A DNA stretch of 64,000 nucleotides from Streptomyces coeruleorubidus (GTDB lineage: Bacteria; Actinomycetota; Actinomycetes; Streptomycetales; Streptomycetaceae). Positions 42,650-52,310 of this stretch are shown here, piece after piece. Under the pieces are notes generated by a model. The model was not told the DNA's origin, made no database searches, and saw only the letters and a program-made list of their open reading frames with translations. The position numbers were made by a program, and so were the translations under genes. Position 1 is the first letter of the stretch; each line of letters begins with the position of its first letter. The DNA is taken from assembly GCF_008705135.1 (NCBI RefSeq), contig NZ_CP023694.1:2790001-2854000 (forward strand). Direction: 5' to 3'.

Positions 42650-43899
42650 TGCCACGACTCCTTTCCGAACACGGCCTGCTGGCCGCCCGTCGAGCCGATC
42701 TCGACGTTCCTTCCGTCCGGGCCGGTGGTGGTACCGGTCTCCGGGTCGTACGGGGTGACGTACGTCGCCTGGTTCGCGCCGCCGCCGGGGGCCGACGCCC
42801 CCGGGGCGTTCTGCGCGCCCCGTACCGACGACTGGCTGCCGCGCGGGAGCGTGCAGCGGGCGCCGGTGTTCGCCTCGCGTGTGCTGGTGTCCGCGGGGTC
42901 TCGGCGTGCCGTGCCGTACCCCTGGGTGCAGGCCGGCGGGTCGTCGGCGTTCAGGACCAGGCCGAAGTGGGTGGTGCCGTCGCCCGGGACGACCGTGTAG
43001 CTGCCCGCGACCATCAGCGGGAAGGTGACCAGGGCCTGCTCGACGCCGGGCAGGCGGGCCAGCGTGACCTGGCCGCCGCTGATCAGGTTGGCCAGCAGGA
43101 CCGACAGCTGCGGCCCGGTCGACTTCAGCAGCGAGTTCAGCTCCTGCCCCGCCGGCCGCGCGTTGCCGATCAGCTTGCGCAGGTCACCGTCGCTGGCCTT
43201 CAACTGGGCCGAGAGCGCCGCCAGATCACGCGCGAACGACTTGATCGACGAGCCCTGGTCGGCCTGTGTCTTGAGGACCTTGCGTGAGTCCTCGATCAGG
43301 GCGATCGTCTCCGGCAGCGCCTCGGACGCCGACTCGACCAGGGTGTTGCCCGAGTCCACCAGGCGGCTCAGCTTCGGGCCGGTACCGGCGAACGCCTTGC
43401 CCAACTCGTCGACCGTGACGCCCAGGTCGTCCTTGCCGACCGAGTTCACCAGGCGGTCCAGGCTGAGGACCATGTCCGTCGTCGACAGCGGCACCCGCGT
43501 GCTCTCGCGCGGGATCGTGCTGCCGTTCAGCAGGTACGGGCCGCGGGAGGTGCGGGGCTGGAGGTCGACGTACTGCTCGCCCACCGCCGAACGGTTCGCC
43601 ACCACGGCCAGCGTGTCCGCCGGGATGCGCGGCGCCCCGTCCTTGATGTCGAGCGTGACCGAGACGCCGTCCGGGCCGGTCAGACGCAGTGCGCCGACCT
43701 TGCCCACCGGCACCCCGCGATACGTGACCTCGGCGCCGGGGAAGACGCCTCCGGAGTCGGCGAAGTCGGCCTTCACGGTGTAGCCGCGGTCCAGGACCTC
43801 GTCCACCAGGCCCGTGTACTCGGCGCCGACGTACGACACCCCCACGGCGGTGAGGGCGGCGAAGGCGATCAGTTGCGCCTTGACCGTACGGGTGATCAC
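42622..43899 (-). CDS. mceF: MCE family protein MceF
   Basis: The 425-residue protein has an N-terminal anchor helix (AQLIAFAALTAVGVSYVGA) and an MlaD/MCE domain at about residues 38-115 (YTVKADFADSGGVFPGAEVTYRGVPVGKV). A long helical stretch follows, which in MceA-F hexamers forms the lipid-conducting tube. The C terminus is low-complexity and Gly/Ala-rich. The GTG start overlaps the stop of mceE (GTGA). It is the sixth mce gene after the two YrbE permeases, hence MceF. Confidence 0.92.
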   Translation of the reverse strand: MITRTVKAQLIAFAALTAVGVSYVGAEYTGLVDEVLDRGYTVKADFADSGGVFPGAEVTYRGVPVGKVGALRLTGPDGVSVTLDIKDGAPRIPADTLAVVANRSAVGEQYVDLQPRTSRGPYLLNGSTIPRESTRVPLSTTDMVLSLDRLVNSVGKDDLGVTVDELGKAFAGTGPKLSRLVDSGNTLVESASEALPETIALIEDSRKVLKTQADQGSSIKSFARDLAALSAQLKASDGDLRKLIGNARPAGQELNSLLKSTGPQLSVLLANLISGGQVTLARLPGVEQALVTFPLMVAGSYTVVPGDGTTHFGLVLNADDPPACTQGYGTARRDPADTSTREANTGARCTLPRGSQSSVRGAQNAPGASAPGGGANQATYVTPYDPETGTTTGPDGRNVEIGSTGGQQAVFGKESWQWLLVGPVA

Positions 43900-45230
43900 G
43901 GCTGGACCCCCTTCAGCATCAGCTCGGCGAGTTCGAGGTCGATCCCCTCGGGCCAGTCGCCCCGGGTGCGGTGGCCGCCGGAGCCATAGCCGGCGGAGCC
44001 GTATCCGCCGGAGCCGTAGTCGGCGGTGCAGACCGGCGGGCACAGCGGGTCGTCGCCGCCCGAGGGGGCCGACGGGCGCGACGGCACGCTCGGACCGCTC
44101 GGCAGCGCGGTGGGCTTCGGCACGTCCGGCAGATCCGGTGCGTCCGGGAGATCCGGTACGTCCGGCAGGTCCGGGGCCTCGGGAAGCTCCGGTATCCGCG
44201 TGTCCCCGCCCTTCCCGCCGCCCGGTTCGTCCGTCAGGTTGCCGTAGATCCCGGGCAGGTCGAGGTCCGCCGTGATGTGCAGGTTGACGTAGTCGCCCTT
44301 GATGGCGTCCACCACGTTGCGCGGGAACGGGTATGTCGTCAGCAGCTCAAGGGAGTTGGGCAGGTCGCTGCCCGCCTTGTTCAGCTGTCGCAGGATCGGC
44401 CGCAGCCGCTTGAGGTTGGCGACCGTGTCGTCGTGCGAGGCGTTGACCACCTCGGTGCCGGTCCTGCCCAGCTTGGACAGGGCGGTGAGCATCCTCGTCA
44501 GGTCGCGGCGCTGGTCGGCCAGGACCTTCAGGGCGGGCGGCATCGCGTCGACGGCGTCGGCGATCGTCCTCTTCTCCTTGCCCAGCCGTTTGGCCAGCCG
44601 GTCCACGGCCTTCAGCGCGCGGACGATGTCCCGGCGCTGGTCGTCCAGGCCGCCGATGAAGGTGTCGAGCTCCTTGAGCAGGGACCTGACCCGGTTCTCC
44701 CGGCCTTCCAGGGCCTTGTTCAGCTCCGTGGTGATCGTCTTGAGCTGGGCCACGCCGCCGCCGTTGAGCAGCGCGGACAGCGCGGACAGCACCTCCTCGA
44801 CCTCCGGGTTGCGGCCGCTGCGGGACAAAGGGATCACGTCACCGTCGCGGAGCCGGCCGACCGGCGTGCCTTCCGGCGGCTCGGCCAGCGCCACGTACTT
44901 CTCGCCGAGCATGCTGGTCTGCCGTAGCCCGGCCACGGCGTTGGCGGGCAGCTTCACCGAGTCGGCGACCCGGAGGCGGACCCTCGCGTGCCAGCCCTCC
45001 AGCTCCACCTTCTCCACCGCGCCCACGGTGACGTTGTCGACCTTGACCGCCGACTGCGGCACCAGGTCCAGGACGTCGCGGAACTCGACGGTGACGTGGT
45101 AGGCGTTGCCATCGGCGGCGGCTCCGCCGGGGAGCGGGACGTCGTACCAGCCGTTGAACTCGCAGCCGGACAGCAGCAGCGTCCCGACGGCCGCCCACGC
45201 GACCGCCCCGCCCTTGCGCAGTGGCCTCAT
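43896..45230 (-). CDS. mceE: MCE family lipoprotein MceE
   Basis: A 444-residue lipoprotein: the signal MRPLRKGGAVAWAAVGTLLLSGC contains the lipobox LLSGC. Being a lipoprotein is the known trait of the fifth Mce subunit (LprK-like). The MCE domain begins YHVTVEFRDVLDLVPQSAVKV and is followed by a long coiled helix. The C terminus is unusual: repeats of PDLPD/PDVPD near residue 370, a Ser/Pro stretch, and three YGSGG-type repeats. The start overlaps the stop of mceD (ATGA). Confidence 0.92.
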   Translation of the reverse strand: MRPLRKGGAVAWAAVGTLLLSGCEFNGWYDVPLPGGAAADGNAYHVTVEFRDVLDLVPQSAVKVDNVTVGAVEKVELEGWHARVRLRVADSVKLPANAVAGLRQTSMLGEKYVALAEPPEGTPVGRLRDGDVIPLSRSGRNPEVEEVLSALSALLNGGGVAQLKTITTELNKALEGRENRVRSLLKELDTFIGGLDDQRRDIVRALKAVDRLAKRLGKEKRTIADAVDAMPPALKVLADQRRDLTRMLTALSKLGRTGTEVVNASHDDTVANLKRLRPILRQLNKAGSDLPNSLELLTTYPFPRNVVDAIKGDYVNLHITADLDLPGIYGNLTDEPGGGKGGDTRIPELPEAPDLPDVPDLPDAPDLPDVPKPTALPSGPSVPSRPSAPSGGDDPLCPPVCTADYGSGGYGSAGYGSGGHRTRGDWPEGIDLELAELMLKGVQP

Positions 45231-46351
45231 GCGCGTGCCCCCAGGATTCCGCCGAGGGTGCGGTCGACCGTGCCGGTGGCCGCGGTGCCCTCGGGTACTT
45301 CGGGCACTTCGGGCAGGGAGTCGAAGAGGTCCCTCAGGTCCTTGCAGTCGGTCTTCTCCCCGGTCGTCTTCAGGATCGAGCACAGCAGGGACGCCGGATC
45401 CTGCGGATGGTCGGGGTTGTTGCGGGTGTCGAGGGTGCCGGCGGAGGGGTTGTAGGCGTTGTTCAGGTTCGACATGCCCGTCGGCGCGACCTCCAGCAGC
45501 TCCTCCAGCGCCGCACGTTGGGTGACGAGCACCTTGGTCACCTTGCTCAGGCCCTCCACGTTCGAGGTCAGGGACTTCTTGTTCTTCTTCACGAAGGCGG
45601 ACACGTCACCGAGGGCCGTGCCGAGGTGTTTCAGCGCCGCCGCCAGGTCCTTGCGCTCGCCCGCGAGCTGCTCGGCGACCTTGGCGAGACTGCTGTTGAA
45701 CGACCGCACGCTCTTGTCGTCCGCCGCCAGCGCCGCCGTGAACACCTGGAGGTTGCGGACCGTGCCGAACAGGTCCGTGCGGCCGTCGGAGAGAGTCGTG
45801 ACCGCCTCCGAGAGGTCCCCGACCATCCGGTGGAGGTTCTTCCCCTGGCCGTCGAGGTTGTCGGCGCTGACGCCGAGCAGCCGTGACAGGGCGCCGTCCT
45901 TGTTGGCGCCCTCGGGGCCGAGCGCCTCGGCCGTGGTGTGCAGGCTGTCGAAGACGCGGTCCAGTTCGACCGGCACGGCCGTACGCGACTCGGGGATCTC
46001 GTCCCCGTCCCGCAGCACCGGACCGCTCCGGTACACCGGCAGCAGCTGCACGTAACGGTCGCTGACCACCGAGGAGTTGATGATCGCCGCCTGTGCGTCC
46101 GCCGGGACCTTGCGGTCCGCGTCGTACTCCAGCTCCACCCGCACCCGGCCGCCCTCCGGCGTGATCTTCTTGACCTCGCCGATCCGCACGCCCAGCACAC
46201 GCACGTCCGAGCCGGGATAGATGCCGACGGTGCGGGGGAAGTACGCCGTGACGCGGGCCGGCTCGGTCCGCGGCCACAGGACGTAGGTGAGCGCGGCGAC
46301 CAGGGCCAGGGCGGTCAGCAGGGCCGCGTGCTTCTTCCGACGGTTCCTCAC
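45227..46351 (-). CDS. mceD: MCE family protein MceD
   Basis: A 374-residue Mce subunit with an N-terminal anchor (HAALLTALALVAALTYVLWP), an MCE domain (ARVTAYFPRTVGIYPGSDVRVLGVRIGEVKKI) and a long helical needle region. The tail has a paired Cys motif (LLCSILKTTGEKTDC) and a short PEVPEVPEG repeat recalling those in MceE and the nearby sigma factor. The GTG start overlaps the mceC stop (GTGA), with GGGAGGAG upstream inside mceC. Confidence 0.91.
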   Translation of the reverse strand: MRNRRKKHAALLTALALVAALTYVLWPRTEPARVTAYFPRTVGIYPGSDVRVLGVRIGEVKKITPEGGRVRVELEYDADRKVPADAQAAIINSSVVSDRYVQLLPVYRSGPVLRDGDEIPESRTAVPVELDRVFDSLHTTAEALGPEGANKDGALSRLLGVSADNLDGQGKNLHRMVGDLSEAVTTLSDGRTDLFGTVRNLQVFTAALAADDKSVRSFNSSLAKVAEQLAGERKDLAAALKHLGTALGDVSAFVKKNKKSLTSNVEGLSKVTKVLVTQRAALEELLEVAPTGMSNLNNAYNPSAGTLDTRNNPDHPQDPASLLCSILKTTGEKTDCKDLRDLFDSLPEVPEVPEGTAATGTVDRTLGGILGARA

Positions 46352-47415
46352 CGCTCTCCTCCCGTTCGCGGGACCACCGGGGCGGCGACCAGGTTCTGGA
46401 CGTAGGAGTCGAACCAGCGCCCGTTGCCGAGGGTGTTGGTGAAGACCCGTACGTAGGGGGCCAGGAGCTTGATGCTCCGCTCCAGGCCGGCTTGGTTCCG
46501 TTCGAGCATCGTCACCACGCGGTTCAGGCCCTTGAGCGCGGGCCCGATCTCCTTCTCGTTGTCCTGGACCAGGCCGGAGAGCTGGATGCCGAGCGCGGCG
46601 GAGGTCTTCAGCAGCTTGTGGATCGCCGCACGCCGCTTGCTGATCTCCCTGAACAGCTTGTCGCCGTCCTCGACCATGGCGGTGAAGTCGCCCGACCTTT
46701 CGGCGAGTACGCCCGTCACGCCGTTCGCGTGGTCGAGGAGCTCCCCGAGGGCCTTGTCGCGCGAGGCCACCGTCCGGGAGATCTTCGACAGGCCCTTGAT
46801 GGACGCCCGTACCTCCTCCGGTGAGTCCTCGAAGGTGGTGGAGATGGTGTCCAGGGCCTTGGCCAGCTGTTCGGTGTCGACCTTCTCCGTCGTGGTGGTG
46901 AGATCGCTGAACGCCTGCACGACGTCGTACGCGGGCACGGTCCGCTCCAGCGGGATCTCGCTGCCGGGCTCCAGCCGGCCCCGCCCCTCGGGGTGCAGGG
47001 CGAGGTACTTCGCGCCGAGGATCGTCTTGACCCGGATCGACGCGCCGGTCCGGGTGCCGAACGCCGGCTCGTCCTTGATCTTGAAGGTGACCTTGACGTG
47101 GTCGCCGTCCAGGTCGACCTCCTCGACCTTGCCGACCTTGACCCCGGCGATCCGCACCTCGTCGCCCGGCTTGAGACCGCCCGCCTCCGCGAAGGCGGCG
47201 CTGTAGGTCTCGCCGTCGCCGATCACCGGCAGGCGGTCGGCGTTGAACGCGGCCACGGTCAGCAGCGCGAGGACGGTGAGTCCGACGGCGCCGATGACGA
47301 TGGGGTTGCGCTCGCGGAAGGGGCCGAGACGGGGGCGCCGGAGCCGTATCTTCGGCAGCTTCGGCGGCTCGATGCGCACCTTGACCAGCGGCTCCGGGCG
47401 GCGCTTGCGGCTCAT
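46348..47415 (-). CDS. mceC: MCE family protein MceC
   Basis: A 355-residue Mce subunit. A basic cytoplasmic N terminus of about 35 residues (RKRRPEPLVKVRIEPPKLP) precedes the anchor helix NPIVIGAVGLTVLALLTVAAF and the MCE domain (YSAAFAEAGGLKPGDEVRIAGVKVGKVEEV). The remainder is helical and ends GRWFDSYVQNLV. The ATG at 47415 overlaps the mceB stop; an in-frame start 105 bases upstream lies within mceB and is rejected. Confidence 0.92.
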   Translation of the reverse strand: MSRKRRPEPLVKVRIEPPKLPKIRLRRPRLGPFRERNPIVIGAVGLTVLALLTVAAFNADRLPVIGDGETYSAAFAEAGGLKPGDEVRIAGVKVGKVEEVDLDGDHVKVTFKIKDEPAFGTRTGASIRVKTILGAKYLALHPEGRGRLEPGSEIPLERTVPAYDVVQAFSDLTTTTEKVDTEQLAKALDTISTTFEDSPEEVRASIKGLSKISRTVASRDKALGELLDHANGVTGVLAERSGDFTAMVEDGDKLFREISKRRAAIHKLLKTSAALGIQLSGLVQDNEKEIGPALKGLNRVVTMLERNQAGLERSIKLLAPYVRVFTNTLGNGRWFDSYVQNLVAAPVVPRTGGER

Positions 47416-48449
47416 GCCCCACACCTCGCCCTCGCCACGTGCATCTCGGGGGTGAGCACCTGCTTCGTCTTCGGCAGCACGATGCGGCCGTCGAAGTCGC
47501 ACAGGTAGAAGTTGAACCACGAGCCGTAGGACGCCGTCCCCGTCAGCTCGTTGAGCTTGTTCGGCAGCCTCTTCAGCACGCCCTCCACGGTCTTCTCGTT
47601 GTCGTTCAGCGTCCCGGTGAGGTCGGTCAGTTCCGCGATGTCGTCCTTCAGCGGCGGACGCGCGTCCTTGAGCAGGCCCGAGGTGGCCTCCGTCAGATCG
47701 CCGATGCTCACCAGCGACTCCCCGATGGGCTTGCGGTCGGCGGACAGGCCCGAGATGACCCGGCGCAGTTGCCTGAGCAGTCCGGAGAAGCGGGCGCCGC
47801 GCTTGTCGAGCGTCTTCAGCACGGTGTTGAGGTTGTCGATCACGGAGCCGATCAGCTTGTCGCGGCCGGCCAGCGTCGTGGTGAGCGACGCCGTGTGCGT
47901 CAGCAGGCTGTTGACGGTGCCGCCCTCGCCCTGGAGAGTTTTGATGATCTCGGTGGCGAGCTGGTTGACGTCCTTCGGGCTGAGCGCGGCGAACAGCGGC
48001 TTGAAGCCGTTCAGCAGCGCGTTCAGGTCGAGGGCGGGCTGGGTGCGCGCGAGCGGGATCGTGCCGCCGGGGCGCAGCCGGGTGCCGTCGCCGGCGCCCT
48101 CGGTCAGCGCGACGTACCGCTGCCCGACCAGGTTGCGGTAGCGGATGACGGCGCCCGTGCTGGTGAGCAGCGGCCGGTCCCGGCTGACCGTGAAGGTGAC
48201 CTCGGCCAGCGTCCGGTCCTTGATCCGGATGCCCGCGACCTCGCCGACCCGCACACCGGCCACCCGGATGTCGTCGCCCTCCTCCAGGCCGGTGACGTCG
48301 CTGAAGACCGCGCGGTACTCGTGCTCGGGGGTGAAGGAGATGTTCACGATGGTGGCGGCGAGCAGGGCCGTCGCCACCACCGTCACCAGCGCGAAGAGAC
48401 TGAACTTGATGAGCGGCGCGGCGGTCTGCCGGGCTCCTGCAGTGCTCAT
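47412..48449 (-). CDS. mceB: MCE family protein MceB
   Basis: A 345-residue Mce subunit with anchor helix LIKFSLFALVTVVATALLAATIV, MCE domain (YRAVFSDVTGLEEGDDIRVAGVRVGEVAGI) and long helices. It closes with GSWFNFYLCDFDGRIVLP and a final ARCGA; the two cysteines may form a disulfide, as is usual in MceB. Start and stop overlap both neighbours by four bases. Confidence 0.92.
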   Translation of the reverse strand: MSTAGARQTAAPLIKFSLFALVTVVATALLAATIVNISFTPEHEYRAVFSDVTGLEEGDDIRVAGVRVGEVAGIRIKDRTLAEVTFTVSRDRPLLTSTGAVIRYRNLVGQRYVALTEGAGDGTRLRPGGTIPLARTQPALDLNALLNGFKPLFAALSPKDVNQLATEIIKTLQGEGGTVNSLLTHTASLTTTLAGRDKLIGSVIDNLNTVLKTLDKRGARFSGLLRQLRRVISGLSADRKPIGESLVSIGDLTEATSGLLKDARPPLKDDIAELTDLTGTLNDNEKTVEGVLKRLPNKLNELTGTASYGSWFNFYLCDFDGRIVLPKTKQVLTPEMHVARARCGA

Positions 48450-49699
48450 GCGACGCTCACCGCCGTCCCGCGCGCCATCGGCCCGAACAGCAGCGTCGCG
48501 ACCGGCGGCACCTCGTCCGCGGGCACGCCCAGCACCGGGGCCACGAGCGAGCCGACGGCCCGCTGCTCGGCCCGGGTGGCGGAGACGCCGAGCGGACCGC
48601 CCGAGGACGGACTCGCCTTCTTGGAACCGTCGTCGAGGTGGGCGCCGGGCGCCGGCACCGGAGGGTTCGGCAGATCACGGCAGTTCGGGCCCGACCGCTC
48701 GCCGTAGCGCGGTTCCTCACCCGGTTCGTACGCACCCTGCGGCCGTACGACCTCCAGCGTGATGTGCATCTTTCCGCCCCGGAACGCCTCCTCGGACGCC
48801 TTCTCCTGCCGGACCAGGCCGGCCAGCAGACAGGGGTACTGGGGGGAATAGCGGGCGAACAGCTCCAGCGTGGGGCGGGAGACCCGGCCGAGGGTGATCA
48901 GCCGGTCGCCGTTGGCGTCGAGGAAGTCCTCGGCGGTGCCCGCGACGGTGGCCGTGGTCGTCAGCGCCGCGGCCAGCCGGTCCTTCTCCTCGACGATCGT
49001 GCGGCTGGTGGTGACGGTGTTGCGCAGGATCTCCATCAGGTCGGGCGCCGCGTCGCCGTAGACCTCGGCGACGTCGGCGAAGCGTGCGATGTCCTCTTTC
49101 AGGGACGGCAGGTGCGGATTGAGGCGGCGCAGGTAGGCCTCCACTCGCGTGAGGTTGTCGCCGATCCGGTCGCCGCGGCCGTCGAGGGCGGTGGCGAACG
49201 CGGAGAGCGTGGCGTTGAGCTTGCCGGGCTGCACGGTCCGCAGCAGCGGCAGCAGGTCGTTCATCAGCTGCTGGACCTCGATGCCGACGCGGGTGCGGTC
49301 CTGGGTGATGACGTCACCGGCGCGGATGGGCCGGCCCGATGAGCCGCGCGGTGCGACCAGGTCGACGTACTTCTCGCCGAACAGCGTCTTGGGCAGCAGG
49401 CGCGCGTGCACGTCGGACGGGATCTGGGCGACGTGCTCCGGCTTCAGCGCGATGTCGAGCGTCGCCTTCGTCCCGTCGGCCCGCACCTCGCGCACCTCGC
49501 CGACCAGCAGCCCGCGCAGCTTGACGTCGGCCCGCGGATCGAGCTGGTTGCCGAGGCTGTCGGCCTCCAGCGTGATCCGCACGACCGGCGTGAACGCCTG
49601 CCGGTAGACGGCGACGGACAGGGACAGCAGCAGCGCGAGCACGGCGATGAAGACGACGCCGTACAACCGCAGTCTCAGCACCCTCATACGGCGGCTCAC
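48446..49699 (-). CDS. mceA: MCE family protein MceA
   Basis: A 417-residue Mce subunit, first of the six. The anchor helix is RLYGVVFIAVLALLLSLSVAVY and the MCE domain reads VRITLEADSLGNQLDPRADVKLRGLLVGEVREV. The conserved ELFARYSPQYPCLL segment seen in MceA proteins lies near residue 300. The GTG at 49699 overlaps the YrbEB stop (GTGA); an ATG four codons later is an alternative. Mce needles take up sterols, fatty acids or other lipids; in Streptomyces the substrate is not settled. Confidence 0.91.
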   Translation of the reverse strand: MSRRMRVLRLRLYGVVFIAVLALLLSLSVAVYRQAFTPVVRITLEADSLGNQLDPRADVKLRGLLVGEVREVRADGTKATLDIALKPEHVAQIPSDVHARLLPKTLFGEKYVDLVAPRGSSGRPIRAGDVITQDRTRVGIEVQQLMNDLLPLLRTVQPGKLNATLSAFATALDGRGDRIGDNLTRVEAYLRRLNPHLPSLKEDIARFADVAEVYGDAAPDLMEILRNTVTTSRTIVEEKDRLAAALTTTATVAGTAEDFLDANGDRLITLGRVSRPTLELFARYSPQYPCLLAGLVRQEKASEEAFRGGKMHITLEVVRPQGAYEPGEEPRYGERSGPNCRDLPNPPVPAPGAHLDDGSKKASPSSGGPLGVSATRAEQRAVGSLVAPVLGVPADEVPPVATLLFGPMARGTAVSVA

Positions 49700-50511
49700 C
49701 CCGCGATCCGTACGGTCGTGCTGGCGCCCCAGATCGCCAGCGACAGGAAGAAGTCCAGGACGTTGATCGCCACGATCGAGGTCCGCACCGCACGGCCCAC
49801 CGCGACACCGACGCCCGCCGGGCCGCCGCTCGCGTAGTAGCCGTAGAAGCAGTGCACCAGGATGATCAGGACGGCGAAGACCAGCACCTTCCCGAAGGAC
49901 CACAGCACGTCCACCGGGGGCAGGTACTGCTGGAAGTAGTGGTCGTAGGTGCCTGTGGACTGCCCGTAGTACCCGGTGGTGATGGTGCGGGCGGCCAGGT
50001 ACGAGGACAGCAGGCCGATCACGTACAGCGGGACGACGGCCACGAACCCGGCGATCATCCGCGTCGTCACGAGGAACGGCAGCGAGGGCACGCCCATGAC
50101 CTCCAGCGCGTCGGTCTCCTCGCTGATCCGCATCGCGCCGAGCTGGGCGGTGAACCCGGCGCCGACGGTCGCGGAGAGCGCGAGCCCGGCCACCAGCGGG
50201 GCGATCTCACGGGTGTTGAAGTACGCCGAGAGGAACGCCACGAAGTTGGAGGTGCCGAGCTGGTTGAGCGCGGCGTAGCCCTGCAACCCCACTTCCGTGC
50301 CGGTGAAGAACGACAGGAAGGCGATCACGCCGACCGTGCCGCCCACGACGGCGAGCGCGCCCCGGCCGAAGCTCACCTCGGCCAGCAGCCGCAGGATCTC
50401 CTTCTTGTAGCGGCGCAGGGTGCGCCCCGTCCACGCCAGCGAACGGCCGTAGAACGAGAGTTGAGTGCCCAGCGCCTCTAGGGACTTCAGCGGGCGGTCG
50501 ATGAGTCTCAT
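49696..50511 (-). CDS. yrbEB: MlaE-type ABC permease YrbEB
   Basis: A 271-residue permease of the MlaE/YrbE family with about five to six helices. The family EQ-like loop is present as GLALSATVGAGFTAQLGAMRISEETDALEVMGVPS, the cytoplasmic coupling helix that docks on the ATPase. It pairs with YrbEA to form the inner-membrane channel beneath the Mce tube. It starts three bases after the YrbEA stop and ends within the mceA start. Confidence 0.93.
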   Translation of the reverse strand: MRLIDRPLKSLEALGTQLSFYGRSLAWTGRTLRRYKKEILRLLAEVSFGRGALAVVGGTVGVIAFLSFFTGTEVGLQGYAALNQLGTSNFVAFLSAYFNTREIAPLVAGLALSATVGAGFTAQLGAMRISEETDALEVMGVPSLPFLVTTRMIAGFVAVVPLYVIGLLSSYLAARTITTGYYGQSTGTYDHYFQQYLPPVDVLWSFGKVLVFAVLIILVHCFYGYYASGGPAGVGVAVGRAVRTSIVAINVLDFFLSLAIWGASTTVRIAG

Positions 50512-50514
50512 CGG

Positions 50515-51285
50515 CTAACCCCTCTGGGGGACGACCTGGAAGTACACCGCGGTCATCACGAAGTTGGTCACGAACAGCAACATGAAGGTGATCACCACCG
50601 ACTGGTTCACCGCGTCGCCCACACCCTTGGGTCCGCCCTTCGCGGTCAGTCCCTTGTAGGAGGCGACGATCCCGGCGATCGCGCCGAACACCAGCGCCTT
50701 GACCTCGGCCGCCCACAGGTCGGAGAGCTGGGCGAGGGTGGTGAAGGAGGCCAGGTAGGCGCCCGGGGTGCCGTTCTGGAGAACGACGTTGAAGAAGTAG
50801 CCGCCCGCCACGCCCACCACCGAGACCAGGCCGTTGAGCAGCACCGCCACCAGCATCGACGCCAGCACGCGGGGGACGACCAGCCGGTGGATGGGGTCGA
50901 TGCCCAGCACCTGCATCGCGTCGATCTCGTCGCGGATCTTCCGCGCCCCGAGGTCGGCGCAGATCGCCGTGCCGCCGGCGCCCGCGATCAGCAGCGCGGT
51001 GACGATCGGCGAGGCCTCGCGCAGCACGGCGAGGACGGAGGCGGCGCCGGAGAAGGACTGGGCGCCGAGCTGCCGGGTCAGACTGCCGATCTGCAGCGCG
51101 ATCACCGCTCCGAAGGGGATCGACACCAGGGCCGTCGGCAGGATGGTGACGCTCGCGACGAACCACGTCTGCTGGATGAACTCCCGCGCCTGGAAGGGCC
51201 GTCGGGGAATCGTCCGGACGACGTCCAGCGCCATCGCGAAGAGGCTGCCCGAGTGCCGCAGCGCTCCCACCGGTGACAGGCTCAC
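50515..51285 (-). CDS. yrbEA: MlaE-type ABC permease YrbEA
   Basis: A 256-residue MlaE/YrbE permease. The coupling loop reads AGAGGTAICADLGARKIRDEIDAMQVLGIDPI, matching family consensus. The N-terminal amphipathic interface segment (FQAREFIQQTWFVASVTILPTALVSIPFG) is also typical. It overlaps the ATPase gene by four bases and is the first permease of the operon. Confidence 0.93.
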   Translation of the reverse strand: MSLSPVGALRHSGSLFAMALDVVRTIPRRPFQAREFIQQTWFVASVTILPTALVSIPFGAVIALQIGSLTRQLGAQSFSGAASVLAVLREASPIVTALLIAGAGGTAICADLGARKIRDEIDAMQVLGIDPIHRLVVPRVLASMLVAVLLNGLVSVVGVAGGYFFNVVLQNGTPGAYLASFTTLAQLSDLWAAEVKALVFGAIAGIVASYKGLTAKGGPKGVGDAVNQSVVITFMLLFVTNFVMTAVYFQVVPQRG

Positions 51286-52214
51286 GCGCCGGCCACCTCC
51301 TTCTGGAGCAGCGCCGCCTCGCGCCGGGCGATGGCCTCCCAGCGGGGTGGCCGGGCGATGCCCGGCCCCGGCAGCAGGCGTGGAGCCGGCGGCTCGCGAA
51401 CGCGCGCGCTGTCGTCGATCTGCGCGAGCTCCTGCTCGACCTGCGCCGCGTCCTTCTCCTCCGCCATGCCGATCGGGCCCTGCATCCGGCCGTTCAGGAA
51501 CTGCCGTACGACGGGTTCGTCGCTGGCCAGCAGCTCTTCACGCGGCCCGAACATCACCAGCTCGCGGCGGAACAGCAGCCCGATGTTGTCCGGCACCTGG
51601 CGCGCCGAGGCGATGTCGTGCGTGACGATCAGGAAGGTCGCGTCGATCTGGGCGTTGAGGTCGACGATGAGCTGGTTGAGGTAGGCCACGCGGACCGGGT
51701 CGAGGCCCGAGTCGGGTTCGTCGAAGAGGATGATCTCCGGGTCGAGGACGAGGGCCCGGGCCAGCCCGGCGCGCTTGCGCATCCCGCCGGAGATCTCGCC
51801 GGGCAGCTTCCCCTCCGCGCCGATCAGACCGACCATGTCCATCTTCTCCAGCACGATGCGCCGGATGTCGCTCTCGGACTTACGGGTGTGCTCGCGCAGC
51901 GGGAAGGCGATGTTGTCGTACAGGTTCATGGAGCCGAACAGCGCCCCGTCCTGGAACAGCACGCCGAAGAGCTTGCGCACCTCGTACAGGTCGTGCTCGC
52001 GGAGCTTGGTGATGTCCCGGCCCTGGATCGTGATGGAGCCGCGCTCCGGCTTGAGCAGGCCGACGAGCGTCTTGAGGAACACCGACTTGCCCGTGCCGGA
52101 GGGGCCGAGCATGACCGAGACCTCCCCGGCGGGCAGCGTCAGCGAGACGTCCTGCCAGATGACCTGGTGACCGAAGGACTTGGTCAGCCCTTCCACACAG
52201 ATCTCGACACCCAT
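51282..52214 (-). CDS. ABC transporter ATP-binding protein of the Mce system (MceG/MlaF-like)
   Basis: A 310-residue ATPase with Walker A GPSGTGKS near residue 36, signature ISGGMRKRAGLARAL near residue 140, and Walker B IILFDEPDSGLDPV. The unusual signature (SGGM) and the LFGSMNLYDNIAFPLREH motif after the Q-loop mark the MlaF/MceG subgroup. A C-terminal extension of about 60 residues, as in MceG, probably contacts the partner subunits. In mycobacteria MceG is encoded apart; here it leads the operon. The ATG at 52214 is preferred over the GTG nine bases upstream, given GAAGGGTGG before it. A promoter element shared with the transglycosylase gene lies 45 bases upstream. Confidence 0.92.
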   Translation of the reverse strand: MGVEICVEGLTKSFGHQVIWQDVSLTLPAGEVSVMLGPSGTGKSVFLKTLVGLLKPERGSITIQGRDITKLREHDLYEVRKLFGVLFQDGALFGSMNLYDNIAFPLREHTRKSESDIRRIVLEKMDMVGLIGAEGKLPGEISGGMRKRAGLARALVLDPEIILFDEPDSGLDPVRVAYLNQLIVDLNAQIDATFLIVTHDIASARQVPDNIGLLFRRELVMFGPREELLASDEPVVRQFLNGRMQGPIGMAEEKDAAQVEQELAQIDDSARVREPPAPRLLPGPGIARPPRWEAIARREAALLQKEVAGA

Positions 52215-52259
52215 CCGGTCCACCCTTCAGCCCGTGGAGCAGTTCCAGCAGCTCTGACA

Positions 52260-52293
52260 TCTGCTCTACGGGGAGGGGCGGGGCGTCCGTCGC
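52260..52293 (-). promoter_or_regulatory. Putative ECF promoter of the mce operon
   Basis: Read on the minus strand: GCGACGGAC (52293-52285), a 15-base G/C spacer, then GTAGAGCAGA (52269-52260). The same two blocks with a 16-base spacer precede the lytic transglycosylase gene. The position 45 bases before the first mce-operon start and the sigma factor gene next door make this a likely -35/-10 pair. Confidence 0.65.
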
Positions 52294-52310
52294 TCGAGTG
52301 GCGGATTTTT